Shown in pieces: positions 52,090 through 62,104 of a DNA stretch of 64,000 nt. Location: NCBI GenBank assembly GCA_022606425.2, contig JAHDVF020000051.1:248001-312000 (forward strand). Reading direction: 5' to 3'. Numbering within the stretch: the first letter of the stretch is position 1; every line of letters begins with the position of its first letter. Source of the DNA: Lepidostoma basale (taxonomy: Eukaryota > Arthropoda > Insecta > Trichoptera > Lepidostomatidae). The position numbers and the translations under genes were made by a program. The notes under the pieces are model-generated. The model did not search any database, was not told the origin of the DNA, and saw only the letters and a list, made by a program, of their open reading frames with translations.

Positions 52090-52840
52090 AAAGAATTCTG
52101 TAAGAGATAGCGAGGGCGAGAGAACGAGTGAATGCGTGTTGCCTGGCAGGAGGACGCGGTATTGAAAGCGAGAGTTATGATGGGGTTTTTGTCTCCAGAC
52201 AGCGTTATGCTGTTCCTAGCATAGTAGTTCAGTGAATCTAAGCCCACTTCAAATAGACGACATGATGTGGCAGTGATGGGTTACTGCTGCTCGATCGAAT
52301 TTCCACTCTTTGTTTCCGCTCGCTCAGTGCTCTTTCTACTTCTAACTGCTGACTATGTCATTTCTCCGTTTGATATTCTCTGGTAGGCGGACAGAGACGT
52401 AATCCGACATTTTATTCTTACTTAATGTCCATCTATCTTAAACTTATGCGGAGTTGTAAAGATACAATGTTACCAATGTTAACACAAGAAGTGATTATAC
52501 AACTTTTTAACTATTGTCAATCTAAGGAGACAAGGAAATTATTTCTGATCGCTAATTTAAATCCAAGGGATTCGTTTGCAGCAAAGTGTAACATTTATGT
52601 TGGTTGTTGAGATGCCACTTAGGCCTTTAATGTGGTAATATCCCGTGGCTTTCAACATTTATATACAGCAGATTAATAGAACACAATTACTGATTTGATT
52701 TGATTTTATACTGTATACAACTTTTTAGCTATTAATTCTCATTACATGTGATAGGCAGCTAATCTATTGGCATTTTACTGTTACACTATTATTGTTTTTC
52801 ATTGTCTTATCACTAATTAAAATTAAACTTAACTAAGATT
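52090..52840. other. Dispersed repeat scrap and unassigned DNA
   Basis: 52090-52230 matches the repeat at 19180-19310. The rest (52231-52839) has no recognised gene; 52730-52790 resembles the SINE body (TCATTACATGTGATAGGCAG). Confidence 0.35.
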
Positions 52841-52923
52841 AAACAAGCCTCCAGAGAGAAAACGTATTTTCTGCCATGTAAAATTTGTTTAGTGCAATCT
52901 CACCGAGTATGCCATAAAACATG
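52841..52923. repeat. LTR-like repeat, copy IV (3' end only)
   Basis: CCAGAGAGAAAACGTATTTT to AACATGGCTATATCA matches the end of copy III (34935-35027). Confidence 0.6.
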
Positions 52924-53506
52924 GCTATATCAGTGCCATCTTGACATTATATCGTCACGTCAATTACGTTATTACGTCAAGATGGCACTGGCCATATCAA
53001 GCTAGTTAGGCTATACATGTCAATAATCTCACATCAAATGGTTTTTTGTAATTGGTTTATGTTTGTTATGCAAACGAAAGAAAATAAATTTTCTTAAATA
53101 CTTAAGCACCATATATGATAGTTATATTTAATTAGAGACAGCCTGCACGTCTGCAAAACTGAAATACCTCACATTTCGCGCTGAGAATACTTTTAAAAAA
53201 AATAATTAACACGCCTGTTGATTGTTTTGGTACACTAATGGCACTTATCGAAATAATATTTTGTACATCGTACCATAGAAGCAATTCCATGCCTTTGGTA
53301 AAAAAGGAATAACAAAATGTCAAAATAGTCAAAACATCACTCGCAAGCGAAAGTGTACAATGAGTTTTAATACATTTAATTAATTATATACTTCTAAAGT
53401 ACATTTCTAATGTGATTCAATCATACCCCATTCGCTAATGGATGGGTGCCGCTTTATAATTTTTATTTAAATGTCCCAGTTTTGTAAATATATCGGTTCA
53501 AACAAC

Positions 53507-53527
53507 ATGGAACGGAACTCAGATTGC
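53507..53527 (+). CDS. C2H2 zinc-finger gene, exon 1
   Basis: A 21-bp coding start: ATG at 53507 gives MERNSDC and runs into a GTGAGT donor at 53528, in phase 0. It joins exon 2 at 54384, also phase 0. TTTATAATTTTTATTT about 55 bp upstream could serve as a TATA element. The short exon is supported mainly by donor quality and phase agreement. Confidence 0.6.
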
Positions 53528-53884
53528 GTGAGTATTCAGATATTATTCGGCGAAATAAATCCTTATGTGAATTAAATTATATTTTCGTGTAGCAGTTTTT
53601 ATTTTATTTGAAGGATTTTGTTATGATGCTTTATTTTACAGCGTTATACATCAATTTATTTATCCATTAATATAGTGATTCTCAAATAGCGCTCTACAGG
53701 GTCCTGGGGCTCCGCAAGGCCTCCGCCGATACAAGCAGCATAATAAATCTACAATCAAAAATTGCAAACAAAACAAAATACCCTGCTAGACTGTACGCTG
53801 AACCTTACAGCCGTTTTCAAGTCTCTTCAATCTGACATTAAACAGTTGGTCATAAATAAATAAAAATAATTTCATACCTCCCAT

Positions 53885-54225
53885 TAAATAACTAACTAAC
53901 TATTACGCCGTCTCCCGGAGTGGTAGGCAGAAAGAATGGTCCTGACCAGTGGCGGTTCTCCCATAGAAGCCCAGAACCCGGCTTGCGTAAGAAATTTTGA
54001 ATCAAAACCCCCAAATCTAAGTAATCATGCCCCCGCATAAACCAACAACCCACCAAATCACCTTCTAATAATGTTCCCATCAGACGTAAGAGGAATAGCC
54101 ACAAGAGCTGAATCTCTGTAAGCCAGAAGAGTTTTTAATTCAAAATTTCTTACGCAAGCCGGGCTTCTGGGCTTCTATGGGAGTACCGCCACTGGTCCTG
54201 ACACACTTCTCTCTTTTTTTTAACT
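53885..54225 (-). pseudogene. TTAG LINE 3' end split by a hAT MITE
   Basis: AACTAACTAACTATTACGCC and TGGTAGGCAGAAAGAATGG to the left, ACACTTCTCTCTTT to the right; the MITE at 53947-54194 lies between. Confidence 0.6.
53947..54194. mobile_element. hAT MITE carrying a LINE fragment
   Basis: About 58-bp inverted ends (CAGTGGCGGTTCTCCCATAG / CTATGGGAGTACCGCCACTG) and a perfect 8-bp target duplication GTCCTGAC at 53939-53946 and 54195-54202. The interior is a piece of Jockey 3' UTR (CATCAGACGTAAGAGGAATA), also present at 33470-33500. Confidence 0.92.
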
Positions 54226-54383
54226 CCATAAAAGCAGGTTTTGCTTATTTTAGGGCTCTGTAAAATATTTATTGTTTCAAAAGGGTTCCGTCGCCCAAAA
54301 CCTTTGAGAAGCGTTGCATTGGTAAAATGAAATTTTCCTTGGTGGTGAAGGGTTTGTTAATATTGTTGTTTGTTGTCTTACAG

Positions 54384-54530
54384 TTGAGTGTGCCACGGCC
54401 GTGCTCCCCGGGAAGATATCTGGAGAGTGCGCAGACCAACGGCCCGGCAACCAAGCATGTCCTCTACGTGGAAGTTGTCCCTAAAGGGTTCCTGAAAATG
54501 GAGAATAATCAGGACGACGAAGCTTTAGAT
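54384..54530 (+). CDS. C2H2 zinc-finger gene, exon 2
   Basis: Acceptor TTGTTGTCTTACAG before 54384, donor GTAAGG after 54530; both ends phase 0 (49 codons). Encodes LSVPRPCSPGRYLESAQTNG, PATKHVLYVEVVPKGFLKME and NNQDDEALD. The frame extends upstream to an ATG at 54327 whose MKFSLVVKGLLILLFVV looks like a signal peptide, but this is better read as intron plus polypyrimidine tract because downstream exons encode a nuclear zinc-finger protein. Confidence 0.75.
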
Positions 54531-54564
54531 GTAAGGACATTCACATTTCATATTTATCACGAGA

Positions 54565-54706
54565 TTCTTTGAGAATTCGTCATCTTGACGTCTTTCATTG
54601 ACGTCTTTCATATTAGTTAAAGAACGTTCAGAAGACAAATACTCTTGACTTTGGAGAGTATCAAATCAAATCAAATCAGTTTATATACTCAAAAGACATT
54701 ACAAAC
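54565..54706. repeat. Two Jockey tails head to head
   Basis: 54565-54660 is plus-strand 3' UTR (AAGACAAATACTCTTGACTT). 54661-54706 is a minus-strand tail starting ATCAAATCAAATCAAATC. The second continues at 58187 on the other side of the copia. Confidence 0.65.
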
Positions 54707-57700
54707 TGTTATTTTATGTATCGACAATATCAGTAGCGCCATCTATCTTTGAATACATGTAATATGCACTTTGTAACAATAATAAAAGTTTAGTTCGTAT
54801 CCCTCACTCAAGTGTTTAATTTATTATAGGTTATGGGCCCAGTATTTTTTAGTTTTTTCTCGCAATTTTCGTGGACATTATTAGTGAAATAGACTTTGCA
54901 GATTGAGATAAACTATAATTAACGCTGTGACTGTGAAAATGACGACGAACTATCATGTCAGTGTGCCTAAACTGAAAGGGCGGGAGAATTACAGTGAATG
55001 GGCTTTTGCGGCTGAGAATTTCTTAATTCTGGAGGGGCTGTCTGATTGCATCAAGTCGGAGACAGTACCAGAAGAAATAGGAGCAGCAGGTGACGCAAAA
55101 ACCAGAGCCAAACTTATTTTCACAATAGATTCGTCGCTGTACGTACACATAAAAGATGTACAAACGACGCATGAGCTGTGGAAGAAATTGAAGAACCTAT
55201 TCGATGACTCAGGATTTACGAGAAGGATCAGTTTGCTGAGGAGTTTGATTTCCATTCGACTCGAGAATAGTGTTTCAATGACTTCGTACGTGACACAGAT
55301 AATTGAAACAAGCCAGAAATTGAGTGGTACGGGTTTCAAAATTAATGATGAGTGGGTCGCATCGCTTTTGTTAGCGGGATTAACAGAAAAATATTCCCCT
55401 ATGATAATGGCGATCGAGCATTGCGGCATATCATTGACAGCAGACGCCATTAAAACAAAGTTGTTGGACATGGAAGAAAGCGGAAACGGAGGCGACAGCA
55501 GCGCTTTCAATTCCAGTGGTGCGTTTGCGAGTTATAAGAAGAACCGGAAAGTTGGTAGCACTTCAACCAAAGACAATGCCCATATGTCAAAGTCAAAACC
55601 AAAAGTCATAACATGTTATAGATGTAAACAAACAGGCCATTATAGAAATCAATGTACATTTTCGAACAAAAGTTCATCGAATACAAATAATAATGAGCGT
55701 ACAAGCAGTAATGCGTTTAGCACCGTGTTCTTGAATGGTGAATTTTGCAAAAGCGATTGGTATATTGACTCCGGGGCGAGTGTTCATCTTACCGCGAACA
55801 AAGAATGGTTGTCAAATGTGTCGCGGGATCTTATGATTAAGGAAATTGTCGTGGCAAACAAAAATAAAGTACCTGTATTATGTACTGGAGATGTGCAGAT
55901 TACGACAAAGACGCACGCCTGTGAATACGATATTACAGTGGAAGGTGTATTGTGCGTACCAAAGTTGACTACAAATCTGTTGTCTGTCAGTCAACTTATA
56001 TCCAAAGGAAACAAAGTTTTATTTAACAACAATGGTTGTCAGATTTTCAATAAGGCAGGAGTACTTGTGGCTACAGCATGTCTGTTGAATGGTGTATATA
56101 AACTGAATATGTCTGAATATTGTTCAGCAACTGCAATGACTGTGTCCAGTGCAGTTTGGCATCGACGTTTGGGTCATGTCAACAGCCAGTATTTGAACAA
56201 GATGCAAGATGCTGTAGAGGGATTGACAATTGATAGTAAGATTGATATGTCCAAGTCATCATGTGTCGCATGCTGTGAGGGCAAGCAAAGCCGGTTGCCT
56301 TTTCCCAAAGAAGGTAGCAGAAGTACTGAGTTGTTACATATTGTGCATACCGATCTCTGTGGACCAATGGAAAATCGGTCAATAGGTGGTTCGAGATACT
56401 TTATGCTGTTCATCGATGATTTTAGTCGTATGACATATATTTATTTCCTAAAAACAAAGGATGAGGCGTTGAAATGCTTTCAACAATACAAAGCAGAGGT
56501 TGAGAATCAACTTAATCGCAAGATTAAGATTTTGAGAAGTGACAATGGGACAGAATTCTGCAACAGCAAGTTTGATGATTTTTTGATGTCGCATGGGATA
56601 GTACATCAGAAAACAAACCCATACACGCCAGAGCAGAATGGACTCTCGGAGCGATATAACCGGACTATTGTTGAGAAAGCCAAGTGTCTGTTGTTCGATG
56701 CAGGTCTCGAGAAAAGGTTTTGGGCAGAGGCTGCACACACTGCAGTGTACTTACAGAACAGAACTGTGACTACATCCTTAAATTATAAAACTCCTTACGA
56801 GATATGGACAGATAGAAAGCCTGATGTAAGTCACCTACGTATTTTTGGTAGTATAATTATGGTACATGTGCCAAAACAAAAGAGATTGAAATGGGACAGA
56901 AAAGCTGAAAAATGTATTCTTGTCGGCTATTCTAATGAAGTCAAAGGGTACAGGATTTACAACCCGAAGTCTAATGTCATCACTACCAGTAGGGATGTTA
57001 TAGTATTGGAGAAGATAGAGACAGAGAATAATCTTCTGGAGGTACAGGAACATTGTTCAGATGATGTGAATACAGTTCCAGTAGGGGAAGAAGGTTTGAC
57101 ACTTCAGGAAGATTCACATGAACAATCAGATAGCTTGAACATGGATGACAGTGGTGAAATGTATGTACCTTGTGAAGATGAAACATTGGATAGCTCAGAG
57201 TCTGGTGCAACAGACAGTGAAGACTCCATAATACTCAACAATGTCAACACAATAAGTGGTCCTCGGCGTAGAAAGCAGCCAGACAGATTTGGATTTGCAA
57301 GTGCTTGCATAGAAGATGACCAGATGTTCACGGGTGAGATATTATTGCAAGAAGCCTTGGAAGGACCTGAGAAAGCACAGTGGTTAGCGGCAGTGCAGGA
57401 AGAGCTACAGTCGTTCGAGAAAAATAGTGCGTGGGAACTCGTAGATGTTCCAAAAGATGGTACTATAGTGCAGTGCAAGTGGGTGTTGCGGAAAAAGTAC
57501 GATAGTGAAAACAATGTGCGTTACCGTGCTCGTCTAGTCGCAAAGGGCTTCACCCAAAAACATGGTGTGGACTATACTGAAACATTTTCGCCTGTAGTGA
57601 GACATACAACTCTAAGACTATTATTTGCATTGTCTGTAAAGTTAGGTCTAGATGTCACTCATTTAGATGTTAAGACTGCGTTCTTAAATGGTGATTTAGA

Positions 57701-58187
57701 GGAAACCATTTATATGAAAATGCCAGATTGTTATAATAGTAGTTCAGTTAGTAAAGTATTAAAACTTAAAAAGGCCATTTATGGACTTAAGCAGGCCTCT
57801 AGGGCCTGGAATAAAAAGGTAGATGATTGTTTGATCAGTAATGGTTATGAAAGATCAAAAATAGAGCCATGTATGTATATAAAGGATAATAACAAATGTA
57901 AGACCATTGTAACAGTCTATGTCGATGATTTCTTTATATTTTCCAACGATAAAACTGAAACTAAGAGCTTGAAACAGATTTTATCTAATAAGTTTAGCAT
58001 TAAAGACTTAGGTGATGTTAAACTATGTCTTGGAATGAATGTAACCTTTAACAAAGATAAAGGATATGTAACTTTGAGCCAGCAAACTTATATTGATCAA
58101 TTATTGAACAAATTTAATTTAAGTGATTGTAAGGTTGTTGATACACCTATGGAGGTTAAATTAAATGTAAGTAAGGGTGAAGCATAA
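54707..58187 (+). mobile_element. Copia retrotransposon, 3'-truncated
   Basis: A short 5' LTR-like segment (54707-54828, TGTTATTTTATGTATCG...), then a primer-binding site GGTTATGGGCCCAG (54829) that matches the internal initiator-tRNA type used by copia, then one long ORF. The element stops after the reverse transcriptase: RNase H and the 3' LTR are absent. It is flanked on both sides by the same Jockey tail. Confidence 0.88.
54927..58187 (+). CDS. Copia Gag-Pol polyprotein (lacks RNase H)
   Basis: 1086 codons, uninterrupted. In order: gag (LKGRENYSEWAFAAENFLIL), zinc knuckle CYRCKQTGHYRNQC near residue 231, aspartic protease WYIDSGASVHLT near 279, integrase zinc region WHRRLGHVNSQYL and catalytic core (HTDLCGPM, LRSDNGTEF, NPYTPEQNGLSERYN), then reverse transcriptase (VRYRARLVAKGFTQKHGVDY, LKQASRAW, VYVDDFFIF). 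It ends DTPMEVKLNVSKGEA where copia elements normally continue into RNase H. The open frame suggests recent insertion; the element is incomplete. A start at the ATG of MTTNYHV (54939) is equally likely. Confidence 0.92.
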   Translation: MTVKMTTNYHVSVPKLKGRENYSEWAFAAENFLILEGLSDCIKSETVPEEIGAAGDAKTRAKLIFTIDSSLYVHIKDVQTTHELWKKLKNLFDDSGFTRRISLLRSLISIRLENSVSMTSYVTQIIETSQKLSGTGFKINDEWVASLLLAGLTEKYSPMIMAIEHCGISLTADAIKTKLLDMEESGNGGDSSAFNSSGAFASYKKNRKVGSTSTKDNAHMSKSKPKVITCYRCKQTGHYRNQCTFSNKSSSNTNNNERTSSNAFSTVFLNGEFCKSDWYIDSGASVHLTANKEWLSNVSRDLMIKEIVVANKNKVPVLCTGDVQITTKTHACEYDITVEGVLCVPKLTTNLLSVSQLISKGNKVLFNNNGCQIFNKAGVLVATACLLNGVYKLNMSEYCSATAMTVSSAVWHRRLGHVNSQYLNKMQDAVEGLTIDSKIDMSKSSCVACCEGKQSRLPFPKEGSRSTELLHIVHTDLCGPMENRSIGGSRYFMLFIDDFSRMTYIYFLKTKDEALKCFQQYKAEVENQLNRKIKILRSDNGTEFCNSKFDDFLMSHGIVHQKTNPYTPEQNGLSERYNRTIVEKAKCLLFDAGLEKRFWAEAAHTAVYLQNRTVTTSLNYKTPYEIWTDRKPDVSHLRIFGSIIMVHVPKQKRLKWDRKAEKCILVGYSNEVKGYRIYNPKSNVITTSRDVIVLEKIETENNLLEVQEHCSDDVNTVPVGEEGLTLQEDSHEQSDSLNMDDSGEMYVPCEDETLDSSESGATDSEDSIILNNVNTISGPRRRKQPDRFGFASACIEDDQMFTGEILLQEALEGPEKAQWLAAVQEELQSFEKNSAWELVDVPKDGTIVQCKWVLRKKYDSENNVRYRARLVAKGFTQKHGVDYTETFSPVVRHTTLRLLFALSVKLGLDVTHLDVKTAFLNGDLEETIYMKMPDCYNSSSVSKVLKLKKAIYGLKQASRAWNKKVDDCLISNGYERSKIEPCMYIKDNNKCKTIVTVYVDDFFIFSNDKTETKSLKQILSNKFSIKDLGDVKLCLGMNVTFNKDKGYVTLSQQTYIDQLLNKFNLSDCKVVDTPMEVKLNVSKGEA

Positions 58188-58228
58188 ATGTTTAAGGCAT
58201 CTATTGAGTATAGGTAAAATATTATATA
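58188..58228 (-). pseudogene. Jockey LINE scrap left of mariner
   Basis: AATGTTTAAGGCATCTATTG is 3' UTR of the Jockey LINE; it continues at 59518 across the mariner. Confidence 0.65.
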
Positions 58229-59515
58229 TTAGGTCCTTACATATGAAATTGGCGTTTTGCCGTACTGGCAACTTTGATCTCAAATATCTTATCTTTGGTT
58301 AGGAGTTCCAAATTCAAATTTATACAGCTATTTACTCAAGTATTTGTGTTTCGAAAATTATAATTAATTTGATTTTCCCTCAAAAGTTTTTTTTCTTTTC
58401 GTCACTCAGTTTACAAAATGGAAAAATTGAAATATCGCGTTATTTACGAGTACGAGTTCCACCGTGGCACCAGTGCTGCAGAAACGGCTCGAAGGATTGA
58501 TGATGTGTATGACGACGGTGCCGCAAAAGAAAACACAGTGCGTTTTTGGTTCCAACGTTTTCGTTCTGGAAATTTCAACCTGCAGAACAAGCCCCGTGGA
58601 CGGCCGGAGACCAAAGTTGATAATGAAGAATTGAAGGCTATTGTGGAAGCGGATCCATCGCAAACCACGTCCGAGTTAGCTGCAGGCTGCGGTGTTAGTG
58701 ATAAAACTGTTTTAATCCACTTGAAGCAAATTGGGAAGGTGAAAAAGCTTGAAAGGTGGGTACCTCACGAATTGAGTGAAGCAAATCAACAAACGCGCGT
58801 TGACTGCTGCGTTGCATTACTCAACCGGCACAATAATGAAGGGATTTTGAATCGAATCATTACCTGTGATGAAAAGTTGATCCTGTATGATAATCGGAAG
58901 CGCTCATCGCAATGGCTGAACCCTGCTGAACCAGCCAAACCATGCCCCAAGTGAAAATTGACTCCAAAAAAGTTACTTGTGAGCGTTTGGTGGACTAGTG
59001 CTGATGTCGTTCACTACAGCTTTCTTAAATCTGGCCAGACGATTACGGTAGATGTCTATTGTCAGCAACTGCAAACCATGATGGAAAAGCTAGCTGTTAA
59101 ACAACCGAGGCTGGTTAATCGCTCTAGGCCACTGCTACTTCATGATAACGCTAGACCACACACTGCACAACAGACGGCTACCAAATTAGAAGAGCTTCAA
59201 TTGGAATGTCTAAGACATCCACCGTACTCTCCGGACCTTGCCCCAACAGATTACTATTTTTTTCGAAATTTGGATAACTTCTTGCAAGAGAAAAAATTCA
59301 ACTCCGATGGGGCAGTCCAAACCGACTTCAAAGATTTTATTGATTCCCGTCCGAATGGTTTTTTTAGTAAAGGGATCGATGAACTACCTATGAGATGGCA
59401 AAAGTGCATAGATAGCAATGGTACATACTTTGATTAAATAAATATATTATATTTAAAAAAAATCAACTTTATGTTCCTCCCATACAAAACGCCAATTTCA
59501 TATGTAAGGACCTAA
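58229..59515 (+). mobile_element. mariner transposon with perfect ends
   Basis: 31-bp inverted repeats are exact (TTAGGTCCTTACATATGAAA... / ...TTTCATATGTAAGGACCTAA), and TA flanks both sides (58227-58228, 59516-59517). Length 1287 bp, standard for mariner. It sits in a Jockey LINE within an intron of the zinc-finger gene. Confidence 0.96.
58418..59437 (+). pseudogene. mariner transposase with one stop codon
   Basis: 339 residues in one frame except a TGA at 58952-58954 (after ...AKPCPK). N-terminal helix-turn-helix (YEYEFHRGTSAAETARRI, then VRFWFQRFRSGNFNL), WVPHELSEANQQTRV linker, catalytic Asp in TCDEKLILYDN, second Asp in LLLHDNARPHTAQQ, third in PYSPDLAPTDYYFF. The last two are separated by 34 residues, the D34D mariner signature. 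The single stop makes it probably inactive unless read through. Confidence 0.93.
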
Positions 59516-59517
59516 TA

Positions 59518-59860
59518 TATACAACATAATATCAGGAACGCATTAGAGATGGTTCGACATTAGGAAGACACGTACTTTAACTTATATTAAAGACATCGAT
59601 TTGCGAGGAGACCGCGTTCAGCTGACTAATTGCTCTTCCCACCGGTGTCACCAGAGGCAGATTGGTTCTGGCAACCGGTAGGTAAAACAATCTGTGCTGT
59701 CGGAGATATCTATCGGGGACAAAAAGACCAACATTCTCCATCCTGATTAATCTAAAGAAATGTATATCTTGTATTTCTGCAGTGGAACCATCTCTCATGT
59801 GTTCCTGGTGTAATATATTTTACCTGTTCTCAATTTGTTGTTTGTATACCTATTCGACTA
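59518..59860 (-). pseudogene. Jockey LINE right of mariner
   Basis: Continues 58188-58228: CAGGAACGCATTAGAGATGG, then coding remnants (LFVPDRYLRQHRLFYLPVAR, TNLPLVTPVGRAI) with an internal deletion. From 59770 a second Jockey 3' UTR in plus orientation follows. Confidence 0.65.
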
Positions 59861-59904
59861 ATTTTAAATGATGTGCATTGATTCAACATGTATTGATATT
59901 GTAG

Positions 59905-60389
59905 AGTATGCGAGATCCCCTGTTGCCCGGTTCGCTCTCTCCGCAGCCTGATCCAAAGAGGAAGGTGTCCAAACAACGGTTAGAAAGGCGCAAGGGAAGA
60001 CGTGAAAAAAAACACCGCGAGAGGAGAAAAAGAAAAGGACTGACAGACCCTAGCCAGTTCGTGGGCGTGGAGCTCGGAGAAGAGATTAAATTAGAAATGG
60101 ACGTCAAATTGAATTCGGTGGACGGAGGCTGCTCGCCTTACACCTTTCCCTCGCCCCACCGCTGCTCCAGCTCCGACGAGGAAGTAGTGCCCAAGAGGAA
60201 GCCGGCGAGGAGAAAAAAGGAAACCAGGGATTACACCACCCTCGCGTTTGGATGCAACAGGCTGAGCTGCAGCTTTCGCACTACGAGTATTTCAGAGCTG
60301 AACGAGCACAAGCTCAACGGACACCAGGGGCAGAGGATTTTTAAGTGTGACCAGTGCGCCTACTGCGGCTCCACGGCTTCGGATCTTAG
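59905..60389 (+). CDS. C2H2 zinc-finger gene, exon 3
   Basis: Acceptor TATTGATATTGTAG before 59905, donor GTGATT after 60389. Phase 0 in, phase 2 out (161 codons plus 2 bases). Starts SMRDPLLPGSLSPQPDPKRK, with a long basic run (KQRLERRKGRREKKHRERR) that could direct nuclear entry, an acidic patch (VELGEEIKLEMD), a serine-rich SPHRCSSSDEE stretch, and two fingers: GCNRLSCSFRT...EHKLNGH and FKCDQCAYCGSTASDLR, the latter finished by exon 4. Target genes unknown. Confidence 0.88.
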
Positions 60390-60422
60390 GTGATTCATTT
60401 TTGTTTCAAAATAACATAAATA

Positions 60423-61151
60423 CAGTGGAACCTCTCATCTCTTTTTGTCCTGTCACACCTCTGTGGTGCATAGGGCCTCAAGGAACCTTCTTCACCCGAC
60501 TCTATCGCATGCCTGATGCCTAACATCTTCCCAAATGACTGCTGCTTTAACCTCGTTCTGCAGGGCCTCGCTTCCTCTTTTCCCCCATAGGGGACCAGTC
60601 TAGTGCGCCCTGAGCGATGCAGGCTGGATTTGGTCTCAGAGTGTGACCGATCCACTGCCATTTGCGTCAAGCGACTTGTTCTCTAATTGGCTTTTCGCCT
60701 GCCATGCTCCAGAGAACGGCATTTGACACTGACTTCTCATAACCTCTCATATAGAGAATAATTCATTCCAGAATCTTACTCGTTTTGTGAAATGCAATTT
60801 TTCCCATATAAATAAATGTAAAATAAATGTGTTTCTTCATTTGAGTAAGATTACCTATTTATAAATTGTTAAGGAGCCTAAAAACATGGAATGAGGTTTT
60901 CGATTTGCAGAAAATAATAAAGAAATCTAAATAATTAGCATTGTCCATAAGGTGCAAGACATGAAGCGGCAGATTTCAAGCAAATATTTGTTCATAGAAG
61001 GACCAAACCAATCAGTGAAGATGACACGTGTCCCCAAGCCTTCTTCTTGGATCTCCACATCACATTTAGTCTGCTCTTCTGATCCTTCTGTTTAGGGACC
61101 TTTTTTTTCACACACTGTTTTGCAAATTACTTATTACGAGTGGTTCCACTG
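60423..61151. mobile_element. Pogo-like MITE with a LINE insertion
   Basis: Left end CAGTGGAACCTCTCAT after TA, right end GAGTGGTTCCACTG. A minus-strand RTE-like LINE (60439-60730) is inserted just inside the left end; the MITE resumes as AACCTCTCATATAGAGAAT. Confidence 0.6.
60439..60730 (-). pseudogene. RTE-like LINE C-terminal fragment
   Basis: Minus-strand copy of 17770-18360 (TGGCAGTGGATCGGTCACAC, then TGCAGAACGAGGTTAAAGC) with a CTCTTTTTGTCCTGTCAC end. Frame damaged. Confidence 0.7.
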
Positions 61152-61184
61152 TCTATAAACAAAAACCTATCCAAAAAAGCTAAA

Positions 61185-61680
61185 ATGGCAGGGCACAATG
61201 GTGTTCTTGTACTGACCCTTATGTCTGGAAGCGAAGCATGGAACCGGCAAAAGAAGGATGAAAGTAGAATAAATGCAGTTGAAATGAGATCTCTTAGAAG
61301 AATGTGTGGATACTCTGTGTATGATAGAGTGTCGAATGAAAATATAAGAAGTGAATGCTGTGCGAATGATGGTGTTATGAACAAAATAATGAAAGGATCA
61401 TTAAGATGGTTTGGATATATGGAATGAATGATGAAAAAATTATATGTTAACGATGTAAATGGAACTAGAAATAGAGGAAGACCGATAAAAACGTGGTACG
61501 ATCAAATAAATCAAATATTGAATGTTAGCCACGTGAGGATCCAGAGAAATCGAAGCGCGTGCATGACATGATGTATGAATGTTGAGGAAGCGAGAGAAAT
61601 ATGTCAGGAAAGAAAAGTGTGGCAGTCTATTCTTTCTGCCTACCGAGACGGCATGATGGTTAGTTAGTTAGTTCCACTGT
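61185..61680 (+). pseudogene. TTAG-tailed LINE 3' part
   Basis: Frame 61140-61427 reads MAGHNGVLVLTLMSGSEAWN, AVEMRSLRRMCGYSVYDRVS and CANDGVMNKIMKGSLRWFGY; continues NDVNGTRNRGRPIKTWYD and ends GTTAGTTAGTTCC. Confidence 0.75.
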
Positions 61681-61689
61681 ATCAGTAAT

Positions 61690-61910
61690 CTTCTTCTTCT
61701 TCAGTCTGTTGTGGCCGTCCACTCCGGGACGTAGGTCAATAAGCTGTCGAGAACTACAAGTCCTGGTGACTAGTATGTATGAGGTATGCATGCGAAATTA
61801 TCTGAGGAAGAATGTGAATAAGTCTAAAGTAATGATTCTCAAAAATGAAGAAATCCTGACAGTCTGCAACATTAGCGTGAATGGAGAAAATTTGTAACAA
61901 GTAGGTGAGT
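61690..61910 (+). pseudogene. LINE scraps: RTE terminus, then RT palm
   Basis: 61700-61740 is GTCCACTCCGGGACGTAGG, an RTE-like terminus. 61745-61905 reads RELQVLVTSMYEVCMRNYLR and KNVNKSKVMILKNEEILTVC, matching the AAAC-LINE at 2800-3000. Confidence 0.6.
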
Positions 61911-61970
61911 TTGTTTCGTAAGTTATAAAGCTTCATCATCAGGATATAAATTGTTGTATTTTTGTTGCAG

Positions 61971-62076
61971 AAAACATTACCGGCAGCATTCCGGTGAGAT
62001 CCCGTACATGTGTAAGGTGAAGGGCTGCTCTTATAGTGCCAAGCATAACAACAGTCTCGTCTACCACACCAAGAAG
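61971..62076 (+). CDS. C2H2 zinc-finger gene, exon 4
   Basis: Acceptor TTTTGTTGCAG before 61971, donor GTAGGC after 62076. The first base completes an Arg codon, then KHYRQHSGEIPYMCKVKGCS and YSAKHNNSLVYHTKK: it supplies the histidines of the finger begun in exon 3 and one C2H2 finger of its own. Ends phase 0. Confidence 0.88.
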
Positions 62077-62104
62077 GTAGGCATTCTTACAGTCTCCTTC
62101 GCTG

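Noticed and set aside
54327..54383. Signal peptide start MKFSLVVKGLLILLFVV for the exon at 54384
   Set aside because: The hydrophobic stretch is a polypyrimidine tract before a good acceptor, and the rest of the gene encodes zinc fingers; a phase-matched exon 1 exists at 53507.
54989..57514. Minus-strand ORFs inside the copia
   Set aside because: Antisense shadows of the Gag-Pol frame.
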